From positions 2,051,001 to 2,115,000 of the forward strand of contig CP110972.1 in the NCBI GenBank assembly GCA_028869255.1: 64,000 nucleotides of DNA, read 5' to 3'. Origin of the DNA: Pseudomonas poae (GTDB taxonomy: Bacteria; Pseudomonadota; Gammaproteobacteria; Pseudomonadales; Pseudomonadaceae). Both the position numbers and the translations under genes were made by a program. The notes beneath the pieces are model-generated. The model saw only the letters and a list, made by a program, of their open reading frames with translations, did no database searches and was not told the DNA's origin. Each line of letters begins with the position of its first letter. Position 1 is the stretch's first letter. Positions 19,199 to 27,540 of this stretch are shown here, in pieces.

Positions 19199-20041
19199 AT
19201 GAACGCGGCGGCAAGCCCGCCGAACGTACTCGCAGGGCGCTATCAACTGGAGCGAATACTCGGCACCGGCGGAATGGGCGTGGTTTATCGCGCACGGGAC
19301 CTGCTGCATGAAGCGTTCGGCGAGCCCAACTCGGAGGTGGCATTGAAGCTGTTGGGCGAAACGTTCTCAGACTCCCCCGATGCCCATGTGTTGCTGTACA
19401 GCGAATTTGCCCTGACCCGCAGCCTGCACCACCGCCATGTGGTGCGGGTGTTTTCCTTTGAGGTCGACATCGACCACCAGCTGGCGTTCTTTACCATGGA
19501 GTTGATGCAGGGCATGACCCTGGATCGCCTGCTCATGGAGTGCCCGCAGGGGTTGCCTTGGCAGGCGTTGCAGCCGCTGGCGTTGCAGCTGTTGGACGCG
19601 GTGGCGTACATCCACGGCCAAGGCGTGCTGCATGGCGATGTGAAACCCGCGAATATCATGCTGGGTGACGAGGGGATGCGCTTGTTCGATTTCGGCCTGG
19701 GTCACGCCGAGGCGCAGACGGCTGCCGGGCTGCCAGGCTTGAGCCGCAGCCGATTGATCGCCTGGACACCGGCGTATGCGGCGCCGGAGCTGATAGCGGG
19801 AGGGGCGCTGTCGGCCAGTGCCGACCTGTATGGCGCGGCGTGCGTACTTTATGAGCTGGCCCAGGGGCTGAGACCCGGTGAGCGTCAGCTTAACCAGCCA
19901 CTGCATCGGCCCAATCGACTCCCCAGGCACTGCTGGCCGGCATTGCGTTCAGCATTGGCCGCAGACCCGGAGCGCCGAAGCGTGAGCGTTGCCGAGCTGC
20001 GCGAAGCCTTGGCCAGTCAGCGACGACGCTGGCTGCCCTAG
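19199..20041 (+). CDS. stk1: T6SS Hanks-type Ser/Thr protein kinase (Stk1 type)
   Basis: The 280-residue product is essentially a bare kinase domain. It has the glycine loop LGTGGMGVVYRARD (about 20-33), an ALK lysine shortly after, the catalytic loop HGDVKPANIML near 145 and the DFG motif at about 164 (LFDFGLG), followed by TPAYAAPEL. The usual HRD is HGD, making it a non-RD kinase. No transmembrane helix or extracytoplasmic sensor follows the kinase domain, so it is shorter than PpkA and than P. aeruginosa Stk1 as I remember it. It is the last gene of the T6SS operon. Its stop codon TAG shares the palindrome CTAG (20038-20041) with the stop of the convergent gene. Confidence 0.9.
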   Translation: MNAAASPPNVLAGRYQLERILGTGGMGVVYRARDLLHEAFGEPNSEVALKLLGETFSDSPDAHVLLYSEFALTRSLHHRHVVRVFSFEVDIDHQLAFFTMELMQGMTLDRLLMECPQGLPWQALQPLALQLLDAVAYIHGQGVLHGDVKPANIMLGDEGMRLFDFGLGHAEAQTAAGLPGLSRSRLIAWTPAYAAPELIAGGALSASADLYGAACVLYELAQGLRPGERQLNQPLHRPNRLPRHCWPALRSALAADPERRSVSVAELREALASQRRRWLP

Positions 20042-20364
20042 TCCAAGCCATGCAGCTGGCAATACTCAGCCCAACTCAACCCCGCCATCTGCGCCACTTC
20101 CTTGTGCACTTCAAGGCGCTGGGCTTCAAAGGCTTCAGGGGAATCGGCGGTCAGCTTGAGCGTCAGTTCCCAGGCAAACAGGCCCTGGCGTTCGGCCTCG
20201 GCTTCGAAGGCTTCATGCAGCCGTTCGGCGCGGTACTGCGCCAGGGTTTCGCCCTTGGCCTGGGCGGCGAGCGGGTTGAGGGTGTCCAGTTCGGTGGCGA
20301 CCTCGGGGTGTTCGATCAAGAATCTGTCCAGAGCGCGCTGGTGGTTATCGCCGGGTGGTGACAA
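20038..20364 (-). CDS. DUF6388-like small protein of unknown function
   Basis: A frame open back to 20490 encodes this protein, but the best start is a TTG at 20364. An AGGAGT ribosome-binding site (20371-20376) sits six bases before it, and homology to the small family starts about there. This gives 108 residues. The sequence resembles a Pseudomonas family I know as DUF6388, with the core HPEVATELDTLNPLAAQAKG, FEAEAERQGLFAWELTLKL, LEVHKEVAQMAGLSWAEYC. It is acidic and probably all-helical. It converges on the T6SS kinase gene, with overlapping stop codons, and diverges from the EIIC-EAL gene. No function is known to me. Confidence 0.75.
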   Translation of the reverse strand: MSPPGDNHQRALDRFLIEHPEVATELDTLNPLAAQAKGETLAQYRAERLHEAFEAEAERQGLFAWELTLKLTADSPEAFEAQRLEVHKEVAQMAGLSWAEYCQLHGLD

Positions 20365-20624
20365 AGGTTTACTCCTGGGGGCAGGCCCCTTGATGCCGTG
20401 TAACACACACGGAGCAAGGCTCGGGCTTGAGTTCGTTCGAGACGGGTCCTGCAAAGGATGGTCGAACTCACCGTAGCCGACAAGCTTCAAAGGTCGTAAT
20501 TAGCACGCAATCTTGCAGGTGTTGCGGCAAAAGCCTTTCGCTCCCGGTATCAGGACGTGTAGCGTTACCCAGGGTTTCCGGGCCTGCCGACCATGGGCAG
20601 AGTGCGATGGGCAGAGGGACGGTC

Positions 20625-22700
20625 ATGGCGCAAACGCTGTTCAAACTTTTCTTTACCCAACGTCTGGCCGCTCTGGCCAGCACCGAATCGCTGCGCGCCA
20701 TTCGTGAAGGGTTGCTGTGGATTCTGCCGTGCCTGCTGGTGTCGGCGGGGTTTCTGATCTTGTCCGAGTCTGCCCGGGTGCTGGGCTTCGACCCTCAGGT
20801 GGTGGCCTTCCTGGCAGGGTTGCACAACCAGATCAGCTCGGTGATCCCGCTGCTGGTGGCCGCATCCATCGGTTATATGTTGGCGATCCAGCATCGCCTG
20901 CCGCAATTGCCGGTGGCGTTCCTGTGCCTGGCCCATGTGGTGGTGGCGACGTTTATCCTGCGTGAATACCCGCGTGCTTCGGCGACGTTCGTACTGTTTA
21001 TCGCCATCGCCTCGCCGTTGCTCAATGTGCCGGCGATTGCCTGGCTGCACCGCTACCGGTGGAGCCGGCTGGTCAACGAGGACCTGGTGGGACACAACCT
21101 CAGGGGCACGATCAATATGGTGCTGCCCGGCATCATCACCGCACTGGCGCTGGTGGCGGTGTTGTCGTTGCTGTTGCAGGTGCCCTATGTGGCGCAGTTA
21201 CAGGGGCCGCAGGTGCTGGACGCGCTGGAGTCACCCTACGGCAGTGGCTTGTTTGTAACCCTGATGAATTCGCTGTTGTGGTTCTTCGGGATTCACGGCG
21301 TATATGCCATGCAGCCGCTGTTCGATGTGCTGGACCAGGCGGTGGTGCTCAACAGCGCCGCGCTGGCGGCGGGCGAGCCGATCAAATACATGTTGAACAG
21401 CGGCTTGTTGGGCAGCTTTGCGTTTATTGGCGGTTCGGGTGGCGCGTTGTGCCTGTTGCTGGCGATCCTGTTGTTTTCCAGGAGCCAATCCATGCGCCTG
21501 CTGGCGATAGCGAGTTTGCCGCTGTCGCTGTTCAACGTCAGCGAAGTGCTGCTGTTCGGCCTGCCGATCATCCTTAATCCGCGCCTGTTCATTCCGTTTT
21601 TGCTGGTGCCGGCGATTAACGCCATGCTCGCGCTGACGGTGGTGCAGATGGGTTGGGTGTCGCCGGCGGTGGCCAGCGTTCCGTTTACCGCGCCGGTGTT
21701 GCTCAATGCCTACCTGAGTACCCACGGCGATCTTGCCGCCGTCGCGCTGCAAGTGGCGTTACTGGGCCTGGGTACCCTGGTGTATGCGCCTTATGTGCGG
21801 GCGATCCATCGCCAGGCCACCGAAGGCGGCACGGTTTACCTCAAGTCCCTGGACATGACGTTCCGTGGCCTCGAAGAAAAAGGCCGGCTGCGCGAGCTGG
21901 ACCCGGTGCTGGCGTCACACACGACCCTGGCGCGCCAGGCCACCGAATTGAGCCGCATCCAGCAGATCAGCGACTATGAGTTTTACCTCGAATTCCAGCC
22001 GCAGGTCTCGACCCGTACCGGCTTGTGCACCGGTTGCGAAGCGTTGATGCGCGCCCGTGATAGCCAGGGCACGGTGCATTCGCCATGGGAGTTTTTGCAA
22101 TGGCTGGCCCAGGCGCGGTTGATGCCGGATGTGGATGTGTGGGTGGCGTCCCAGGCGGTGCGCCAATACCAGAAGTGGCAGAAACTCGGCTTCGCCTTGC
22201 CGATGACGATCAATATTTCCAGCGCCACCCTCACCGACGCCGCCTATGGCGAGCGCCTGGTGGAGATTCTGGCGCAGGCCCATGGGCAGGTGTCGGTGGA
22301 AATCACCGAAGACGCGCTGGTGAGCGACAGCTTGACCACGCGCCGGATCATCGAGAAGCTGCAGGCCATCGGCGCCAAGGTGTATATCGATGATTTTGGC
22401 ACCGGGTTTTCGGCCTTGAGTTACCTGCACCAGTTTCCGGTGGACTTTATCAAGATCGACCGCAGTTTTGTGGTGGCCCAGCACGACCCCAAAGGCGCTC
22501 AGGTGATGACCGGCATCCTGCGCTTTTGCGAGGCGCTGAACCTGGGCGTGGTGGTGGAGGGGGTGGAGACCGCCGAGCAGTTGGCCTTCCTCAACACCGG
22601 CGCCGAGTTGATTATCCAGGGCTGGTATTTCAGCAAGGCGCTGCCGGGGGATCAGTTGCAAGGCTTTGTGCGAGAGCGTGCGGCGATGGCGCAGGCTTAA
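20625..22700 (+). CDS. PTS EIIC-type membrane transporter fused to an EAL c-di-GMP phosphodiesterase
   Basis: The ATG at 20625 follows GAGGGAC and gives 691 residues. Residues about 1-400 form about ten hydrophobic segments with PTS EIIC character (for example FFGIHGVYAMQPLFDVLDQ and LFNVSEVLLFGLPIILNP). Residues about 440-690 are an EAL domain: CEALMRAR with the EAL at about 472-474, INISSATL, EITEDALV at 559, DDFGTGFSALSYLHQFPVDF at 589, IKIDRSFV, VVEGVE and IIQGWYFSKAL. All the metal and catalytic residues I can identify are kept, so c-di-GMP hydrolysis is expected. No EIIA/EIIB parts are attached or nearby, so the EIIC part may sense a sugar rather than transport it. The stop shares TTAA with the convergent gene. 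Confidence 0.85.
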   Translation: MAQTLFKLFFTQRLAALASTESLRAIREGLLWILPCLLVSAGFLILSESARVLGFDPQVVAFLAGLHNQISSVIPLLVAASIGYMLAIQHRLPQLPVAFLCLAHVVVATFILREYPRASATFVLFIAIASPLLNVPAIAWLHRYRWSRLVNEDLVGHNLRGTINMVLPGIITALALVAVLSLLLQVPYVAQLQGPQVLDALESPYGSGLFVTLMNSLLWFFGIHGVYAMQPLFDVLDQAVVLNSAALAAGEPIKYMLNSGLLGSFAFIGGSGGALCLLLAILLFSRSQSMRLLAIASLPLSLFNVSEVLLFGLPIILNPRLFIPFLLVPAINAMLALTVVQMGWVSPAVASVPFTAPVLLNAYLSTHGDLAAVALQVALLGLGTLVYAPYVRAIHRQATEGGTVYLKSLDMTFRGLEEKGRLRELDPVLASHTTLARQATELSRIQQISDYEFYLEFQPQVSTRTGLCTGCEALMRARDSQGTVHSPWEFLQWLAQARLMPDVDVWVASQAVRQYQKWQKLGFALPMTINISSATLTDAAYGERLVEILAQAHGQVSVEITEDALVSDSLTTRRIIEKLQAIGAKVYIDDFGTGFSALSYLHQFPVDFIKIDRSFVVAQHDPKGAQVMTGILRFCEALNLGVVVEGVETAEQLAFLNTGAELIIQGWYFSKALPGDQLQGFVRERAAMAQA

Positions 22701-23530
22701 TAGCTGCGCCGGGTTTGCTCGATGTCGTCGATCAGGCCGTCCAACTGCGCCAGGCGCGCACGGTTGTCGTGGTCCCAGGGGTGGAAGCCGGGTTTGAAGT
22801 AATGCAGCCAGGGCACCAGCATCCGTGGGAAAACCCCTTTGCGCCCATACAGAAATTTCAACATGCGCCAGAAGCCCTTCAAGTGCCCACCGCTCTTGCG
22901 GTCGGCAATCAGCAGGCGCAGGTGAAAGTCCAGCACCACCAGCCAGAAGAATACCGTGGTGGTAAGCATGGTGCCGGTACGCAGCAGGTAGCGTTTGGGC
23001 CCGGGCTTGATCACGGTGTTCCACACATCAAAGGCGACCGCCTTGTGTTCGGTTTCTTCAAGGGCGTGCCAGTACCACACCTGCTGGTAGCCCTTGAGCG
23101 AGTCGCCGAAGCGCGAGGGGTCGCTCAGCAGGATTTCCGCGAGCATCGCCGTGTAGTGCTCAAGGGCAATCGTGATGGCCAGGTTGAAAGACGGCGCGAA
23201 GTGTTTTTTTTGCAGGTCGAGGATGAATTTCAGCCGGCGATCGAGGGTGTGCGCCGGCAACCCGGCGGCTTGCAGCAGGTCGTTGTAGGCCACGTGTTCA
23301 CGGCTGTGCATGGCCTCCTGGCCGATAAACCCCTGGACCTGTTTTTTCAGTTCCGGGTCGTCGATGCGCTGGCGGTAGTGGCGCACGCTGTCCATGAAAA
23401 ACAGCTCGCCCTGGGGGAATAGCAGCGACAGCGCATTGAAAAAATGCGTGATGAACGGGCCCTGTTCGTGCCAGTTTTTGATGCGCTCGGCGGGCAGGTC
23501 GAAATGAATATCGCGGCGGATCGGCAACAT
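22697..23530 (-). CDS. Ferritin-like diiron 'metal-dependent hydrolase' family protein (PF10118 type)
   Basis: The 277-residue product resembles the proteins annotated as metal-dependent hydrolases. Carboxylate/histidine pairs typical of a four-helix diiron site are visible: GELFFMDSVRHY, GQEAMHSREH, ALEHYTAML and ALEETEHKAVAFDVW. A hydrophobic segment is near residues 185-205 (TMLTTTVFFWLVVLDFHL), so it may be membrane-associated. It lies 15 bases downstream of the SDR gene and in the same transcript as the monooxygenase. True activity is unproven; an oxidase or oxygenase role is as plausible as hydrolysis. Confidence 0.75.
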   Translation of the reverse strand: MLPIRRDIHFDLPAERIKNWHEQGPFITHFFNALSLLFPQGELFFMDSVRHYRQRIDDPELKKQVQGFIGQEAMHSREHVAYNDLLQAAGLPAHTLDRRLKFILDLQKKHFAPSFNLAITIALEHYTAMLAEILLSDPSRFGDSLKGYQQVWYWHALEETEHKAVAFDVWNTVIKPGPKRYLLRTGTMLTTTVFFWLVVLDFHLRLLIADRKSGGHLKGFWRMLKFLYGRKGVFPRMLVPWLHYFKPGFHPWDHDNRARLAQLDGLIDDIEQTRRSY

Positions 23531-23545
23531 GCTGCGTGCTCCTGT

Positions 23546-24436
23546 TCAGAGGCGGGGCTCGTCGTTGGTTTCAAACAGCGGCGGGCGCGGCTTGGGCGCC
23601 ATGCGTTTGCTGGCAAACACCACCAGGGCCTGATAGGCCGCCGGCAGGCAACGGGCGAGCAGGTCGAGGAAATACGCGTCGCGACCGATCAGCACGCGGC
23701 GCTTGTTGTTGCGTACGCCGTGCAGGATCACCTTGGCGGCTTGGTCGGCATCGGTGATGAACAGTTTTTCGAAGTCGGCGCGGGCCTGCTGTTCGCTGTG
23801 GATCAGAAAACCGGTCATGTTCGCGTCAATCCGGCTGCTGCGGCAGATGTCGGTGCGAATGCCGCCCGGATGCACGCACGTGGCCGAGACCCCGCAGCGT
23901 TGCAGGTCGAGTTCCTGGCGTAAGGCTTCGGTAAAGCCGCGCACGGCAAACTTGGTGGCGTTGTAGCCGCTCATGCCGGGCTGGGCAAACAGGCCGAACA
24001 CGCTGGAGGTGTTGATTACATGCCCCTCGCCGCTGGCCTTGAGGTACGGCAGGAACGCTTTGGTGCCGTGGACCACACCCCAGAAATTGATTCCGACAAT
24101 CCATTCCAGGTCGGCGTAGTCCACGCCTTCCACGGTACTCGACAGGGCGACCCCGGCATTGTTGAACACCAGGTTGACTTGGCCGTGCTCGGCCACGCAG
24201 CGTGCGGCCCAATCGATCATGGCCTGGCGGTCGGACACATCCAGTACTTGAGTGGTGATCATGATGGGCGACAGGGTTGAAGCGGTGATCAGCGCCTGGG
24301 TCTGCTCCAGCCCTTGGCTGTTCTTGTCCGCCAGCGCCAGGTGGCAACCTTCTCGCGCCAAGGCCAGGGCCAAGGCGCGGCCCATGCCGGACGCCGCGCC
24401 GGTGATGGCCGCCACGCGGCCGTTGAATGACTTCAT
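23546..24436 (-). CDS. Short-chain dehydrogenase/reductase (SDR)
   Basis: The 296-residue classical SDR has the NAD(P) motif TGAASGMG at about residue 12, NNAG near 91, the catalytic Ser in the NTSSVFG segment and YNATK (catalytic Tyr and Lys) at about 156-160. A C-terminal extension with FLDLLARCLPAAYQALVVF may contact the membrane. It overlaps the upstream monooxygenase gene by four bases (ATGA at 24433-24436). It probably oxidises an alcohol to the ketone used by the monooxygenase, or acts on its product. The substrate cannot be named from sequence. Confidence 0.88.
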   Translation of the reverse strand: MKSFNGRVAAITGAASGMGRALALALAREGCHLALADKNSQGLEQTQALITASTLSPIMITTQVLDVSDRQAMIDWAARCVAEHGQVNLVFNNAGVALSSTVEGVDYADLEWIVGINFWGVVHGTKAFLPYLKASGEGHVINTSSVFGLFAQPGMSGYNATKFAVRGFTEALRQELDLQRCGVSATCVHPGGIRTDICRSSRIDANMTGFLIHSEQQARADFEKLFITDADQAAKVILHGVRNNKRRVLIGRDAYFLDLLARCLPAAYQALVVFASKRMAPKPRPPLFETNDEPRL

Positions 24437-25971
24437 GACAGGCTCCCTTCTACAGTGGAATGGGGCGCCAGGGCCGGCCGGGCTGGCGCATCAAGCGGCA
24501 CCAGGCTGGCCACGTAATCCTTTAGCGCGAACTGACGGGTCACTTGCTTGAAACGCCAGGTCGAACCGGGCCACAGGGTAGTGTTCTTGCCGGTGCGGGG
24601 GTCGAGGTACCAGCTTTGGCAGCCACCGGTGTTCCAGATGGTGCGTTTGAGTTTGTCTTGCAGCTGTTGGTTGTAGGCGCTTTCCACCGCCGGTTTGACG
24701 TCGACGCTGGCGATGCGATGCCGCTGCATTTGCCGCAGCGCGTCGAGGATGTAGGTGACCTGGGCCTCGATCATCAGGATCATCGAGTTATGCCCCAGGC
24801 CGGTGTTGGGCCCGATGATCAGGAACAGATTGGGATAGCCCGGCACCGTCGTGCCCTTGTAGGCATGGGCGCCGTCGTGCCAGGTGTCCATCAGGTCCAC
24901 GCCGTTGCAGCCGATGATGCAGTTGCGGGGCAGCGGATCGCTGGCCTGAAACCCGGTGCCGAAGATCAGGCAGTCGGCCGGGTGCTTGAGGCCGTCGGCA
25001 GTGATCACCCCGTCTGCTTCGATGCGCGCCACAGGGTGGGTTACCACCGCGACATTGCTGCGCGACAGCGCCGGGTAGTAGTCATTGGAAATCAGCACAC
25101 GCTTGCAGCCGATGGTGTAGTCCGGCGTCAGGGTTTTGCGCAGGGAAGGGCGGGCGACTTGTTGGTGCAGGTGGCGCAGGGCGATTTTCTGCACCATTTT
25201 CATCAGCCGTGGGTGCAGCGCAAAACCCACCACGCGGCCTTCCAATGCCCAGTAGAACGCGCCGCGCACCAAGCGTTGAGTGAACGGCAGGTGCTTGAAC
25301 AGCCAGCGCTCGAGGGGTGAAATCGCACGGTCCGGCTTGGGCATGATCCAGGGCGGGGTGCGCTGGAACAGATCCAGGTGGGCGACCTGCGGCGCAATCT
25401 GCGGCACAAACTGAATCGCACTGGCCCCGGTGCCGATCACCGCCACACGCTTGCCCTTCAGCGAGTAGTCGTGGTCCCACTGCTGGGAGTGGAAGCGCTT
25501 GCCCTTGAAGCTGTTCAGCCCCGGAATATCCGGCAGCGCCGGGCGCGACAGGCCGCCCATGCCCGACACCAGGACCCGCGCACTGACCTGGCGGCCATCG
25601 CTGAAGCTCAACTGCCAGCGCTGCTGCGGCTCATCGAACACCGCCCGTTCAAGGCCCAGGCCGAACCGCAGGTAGGGCGCCAGCCCATAGCGCGCAGCGC
25701 ATTGCTCCAGGTAGGCGCGGATCTCCGCTTGCGGCGCGAACTGGCGTGTCCAGTCGGGGTTGGGCGCAAAGGAAAACGAATACACATGGGACTGCACATC
25801 GCAGGCGCAACCGGGGTAGTGGTTGTCCCGCCAGGTGCCGCCGAGGGTGTCGGCCTGCTCGGCGATAAAGAAGTCGCTGAACCCGGCTTCCTTGAGCTTG
25901 ATGGCCATGCACAGGCCGGCGAAGCCTGAGCCGATGATGGCGATGTCGATTGAATCACTGTGGGCATTCAT
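24433..25971 (-). CDS. Flavin-containing Baeyer-Villiger-type monooxygenase
   Basis: The 512-residue class B flavoprotein has an FAD Rossmann motif GSGFAG near residue 14, then GGTWRDNHYPGCACDVQSH, typical of the family. The Baeyer-Villiger fingerprint is present as FKGKRFHSQQWD near residue 150 (FxGxxxHxxxW), followed by the NADPH motif GTGASAIQF. The reaction would insert oxygen next to a ketone to give an ester, which a hydrolase could cleave. Such a hydrolase is encoded divergently at 26236. The operon runs monooxygenase, SDR, diiron protein. An AT-rich divergent promoter region lies upstream. Confidence 0.88.
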   Translation of the reverse strand: MNAHSDSIDIAIIGSGFAGLCMAIKLKEAGFSDFFIAEQADTLGGTWRDNHYPGCACDVQSHVYSFSFAPNPDWTRQFAPQAEIRAYLEQCAARYGLAPYLRFGLGLERAVFDEPQQRWQLSFSDGRQVSARVLVSGMGGLSRPALPDIPGLNSFKGKRFHSQQWDHDYSLKGKRVAVIGTGASAIQFVPQIAPQVAHLDLFQRTPPWIMPKPDRAISPLERWLFKHLPFTQRLVRGAFYWALEGRVVGFALHPRLMKMVQKIALRHLHQQVARPSLRKTLTPDYTIGCKRVLISNDYYPALSRSNVAVVTHPVARIEADGVITADGLKHPADCLIFGTGFQASDPLPRNCIIGCNGVDLMDTWHDGAHAYKGTTVPGYPNLFLIIGPNTGLGHNSMILMIEAQVTYILDALRQMQRHRIASVDVKPAVESAYNQQLQDKLKRTIWNTGGCQSWYLDPRTGKNTTLWPGSTWRFKQVTRQFALKDYVASLVPLDAPARPALAPHSTVEGSLS

Positions 25972-26044
25972 AGGCAGATTCCCGTGCTCCTGTTTTTTGT
26001 TGGCTCTTTTAGATAGAACACCATTGCAAAGGAAAAATGAATTA

Positions 26045-26071
26045 ATTATTTTAAAAAAGATTTTAAATAAT
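26045..26071. promoter_or_regulatory. AT-rich palindrome in the monooxygenase/hydrolase divergent promoter
   Basis: In the 264-bp gap between the divergent monooxygenase and hydrolase genes, ATTATTTTAAA (26045-26055) faces TTTTAAATAAT (26061-26071). Ten of eleven positions are complementary around a 5-bp centre. The surrounding 25980-26090 stretch is far richer in A+T than the flanking genes. It is a plausible operator for a shared regulator. It resembles but does not match the ATTTCAA-N8-TTGAAAT element of the alkB region. Confidence 0.35.
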
Positions 26072-26235
26072 CTACCTGAAAATATCGCCTACGCTAGCCC
26101 CTGCGTCTTCATGTGCGACTCGTCCGACGGACGAACACGGTCTATACGAAGTTCAGGTCCAGGGTCGGACGATGTGCTGAGGCCATGACCAATCCCGGTC
26201 AGGCCGCCAGCAGCAGGGAAGCAGAGGACCGAGCT

Positions 26236-27234
26236 ATGGCTGTTGAGTGGGTTTTTGCTGCAGCTGTGTTTGTCGGCGTCAGCGCCGTGCTGTGGGGGTT
26301 CAGCCGCTGGATGACGCGGCGTATTGAAGCCACCGTTCCGATCAACGGGCGCTTTGTCGAGGTCAACGGCGAGCGCTTTCATTATGTAGATGAGGGCACG
26401 GGCCCGCCGCTGGTGATGATTCACGGGCTGATGGGCAGCAGTCGCAACCTGACTTACGCTTTGTCCGGCCGGTTGTGTGAGCATTTTCGCGTGATCACTC
26501 TCGACCGCCCGGGGTCGGGGTATTCCACCCGGCATGCCGGCACCGCTGCGCACTTGCCAGCGCAGGCACGGCAAGTGGCGGCGTTTATCAACACGCTGGG
26601 CCTGGACAAACCCCTGGTGCTGGGGCACTCCCTCGGCGGGGCGATTTCCCTGGCGCTGGCCCTCGACCACCCGGAGGCGGTGTCGGGCCTGATCCTGGTG
26701 GCGCCGCTGACTCATCCGCAACCCACCTTGCCTCTGGTGTTCTGGTCGCTGGCGGTGCGACCGGCCTGGCTACGCCGCTGGGTCGCCCACACCCTGACCA
26801 TGCCCATGGGGCTGCTCACGCGGCATTCAGTGGTCAAAGGTATGTTCGCGCCGGACCCGGCCCCGGAGGATTTCGCCACCCGTGGCGGCGGGTTGCTGGG
26901 CATGCGCCCGGGCAACTATTACGCCGCGTCCAGCGAGATTGCCCTGGTCAACGATCACCTGCCGGACATGGTCAAGCGCTACCCGCAGCTGACCCTGCCC
27001 ATCGGCCTGATCTATGGTGCGCGGGACAAGGTGCTGGACTTTCGCAAACACGGCCAGGCCCTGGCCGACAAGGTGCCGGGCCTGAAGCTGCAGCTGGTGG
27101 AGGGGCGTGGCCATATGCTGCCGATTACCGCCCCGGCGCGGGTGGTCGAGGCCGTGCAGCACGTGGCCAAGCGTGTGCGGCCGCCGCCAACCGCCACGGT
27201 GTTGCATCCGACGTTTGCCCTGGCGCGCCAATAA
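26236..27234 (+). CDS. Alpha/beta-fold hydrolase (esterase/lipase-like), membrane-anchored
   Basis: The ATG at 26236 follows AGAGGACC and gives 332 residues. An N-terminal hydrophobic helix (WVFAAAVFVGVSAVLWGF) anchors it to the inner membrane. The hydrolase fold follows: oxyanion segment MIHGLMGSS, nucleophile elbow GHSLGG (Ser about 132), acid in YGARDKVLD and catalytic His in GRGHMLP. It is divergent from the Baeyer-Villiger gene and 306 bp before alkB. It is well placed to cleave esters formed by the monooxygenase, which is an inference from context. Confidence 0.85.
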   Translation: MAVEWVFAAAVFVGVSAVLWGFSRWMTRRIEATVPINGRFVEVNGERFHYVDEGTGPPLVMIHGLMGSSRNLTYALSGRLCEHFRVITLDRPGSGYSTRHAGTAAHLPAQARQVAAFINTLGLDKPLVLGHSLGGAISLALALDHPEAVSGLILVAPLTHPQPTLPLVFWSLAVRPAWLRRWVAHTLTMPMGLLTRHSVVKGMFAPDPAPEDFATRGGGLLGMRPGNYYAASSEIALVNDHLPDMVKRYPQLTLPIGLIYGARDKVLDFRKHGQALADKVPGLKLQLVEGRGHMLPITAPARVVEAVQHVAKRVRPPPTATVLHPTFALARQ

Positions 27235-27384
27235 TCGTGCCCGACATAACGCGGTCGAGCCTGGCAAATGCTTGCACTAGAGACCTGACCAAATGGCTGA
27301 AAAAAAGACTGCCGGGTCACGTTTAAAAGGGTTCAAAAAAGTAGTTGACGAGCTATCGATTCCGCGTTATTTATTTAAAAAAAT

Positions 27385-27418
27385 ATTTCAATATTTATTT
27401 TGAAATGATTTTTGAAAT
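27385..27418. promoter_or_regulatory. Candidate operator upstream of alkB: ATTTCAA-N8-TTGAAAT
   Basis: Perfect 7-bp arms ATTTCAA (27385-27391) and TTGAAAT (27400-27406) flank 8 bp, and TTGAAAT repeats at 27412-27418. The site is 134 bp before the alkB ATG in an AT-rich part of the 306-bp gap 27235-27540, which holds no ORF. The same layout with the same 8-bp spacer occurs upstream of fadE at 31795-31816. A TGGCAAATGCTTGCA stretch at 27262-27276 resembles a sigma-54 promoter but has one base too few between GG and GC. Confidence 0.5.
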
Positions 27419-27540
27419 GCCTAAGAGCGAATAAAAATGAAAAAAACGTCTTTTATCGCATGGTTGATTTCCCGGGGCCTTCAGCGCTCCCTGAACCGTT
27501 TTTTTGCGTCCCTGCCCACCCGTTTCGTGCGGAGGCTGCC

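Noticed and set aside
20427..20624. N-terminal extension of the EIIC-EAL protein
   Set aside because: The extra 66 residues have no hydrophobic or conserved character, whereas the ATG at 20625 has a good ribosome-binding site just before the first membrane segment region.
27262..27276. Sigma-54-like TGGCAAATGCTTGCA before alkB
   Set aside because: The half-sites look good but the spacing is one base short of the -24/-12 rule, so I did not list it as a promoter.
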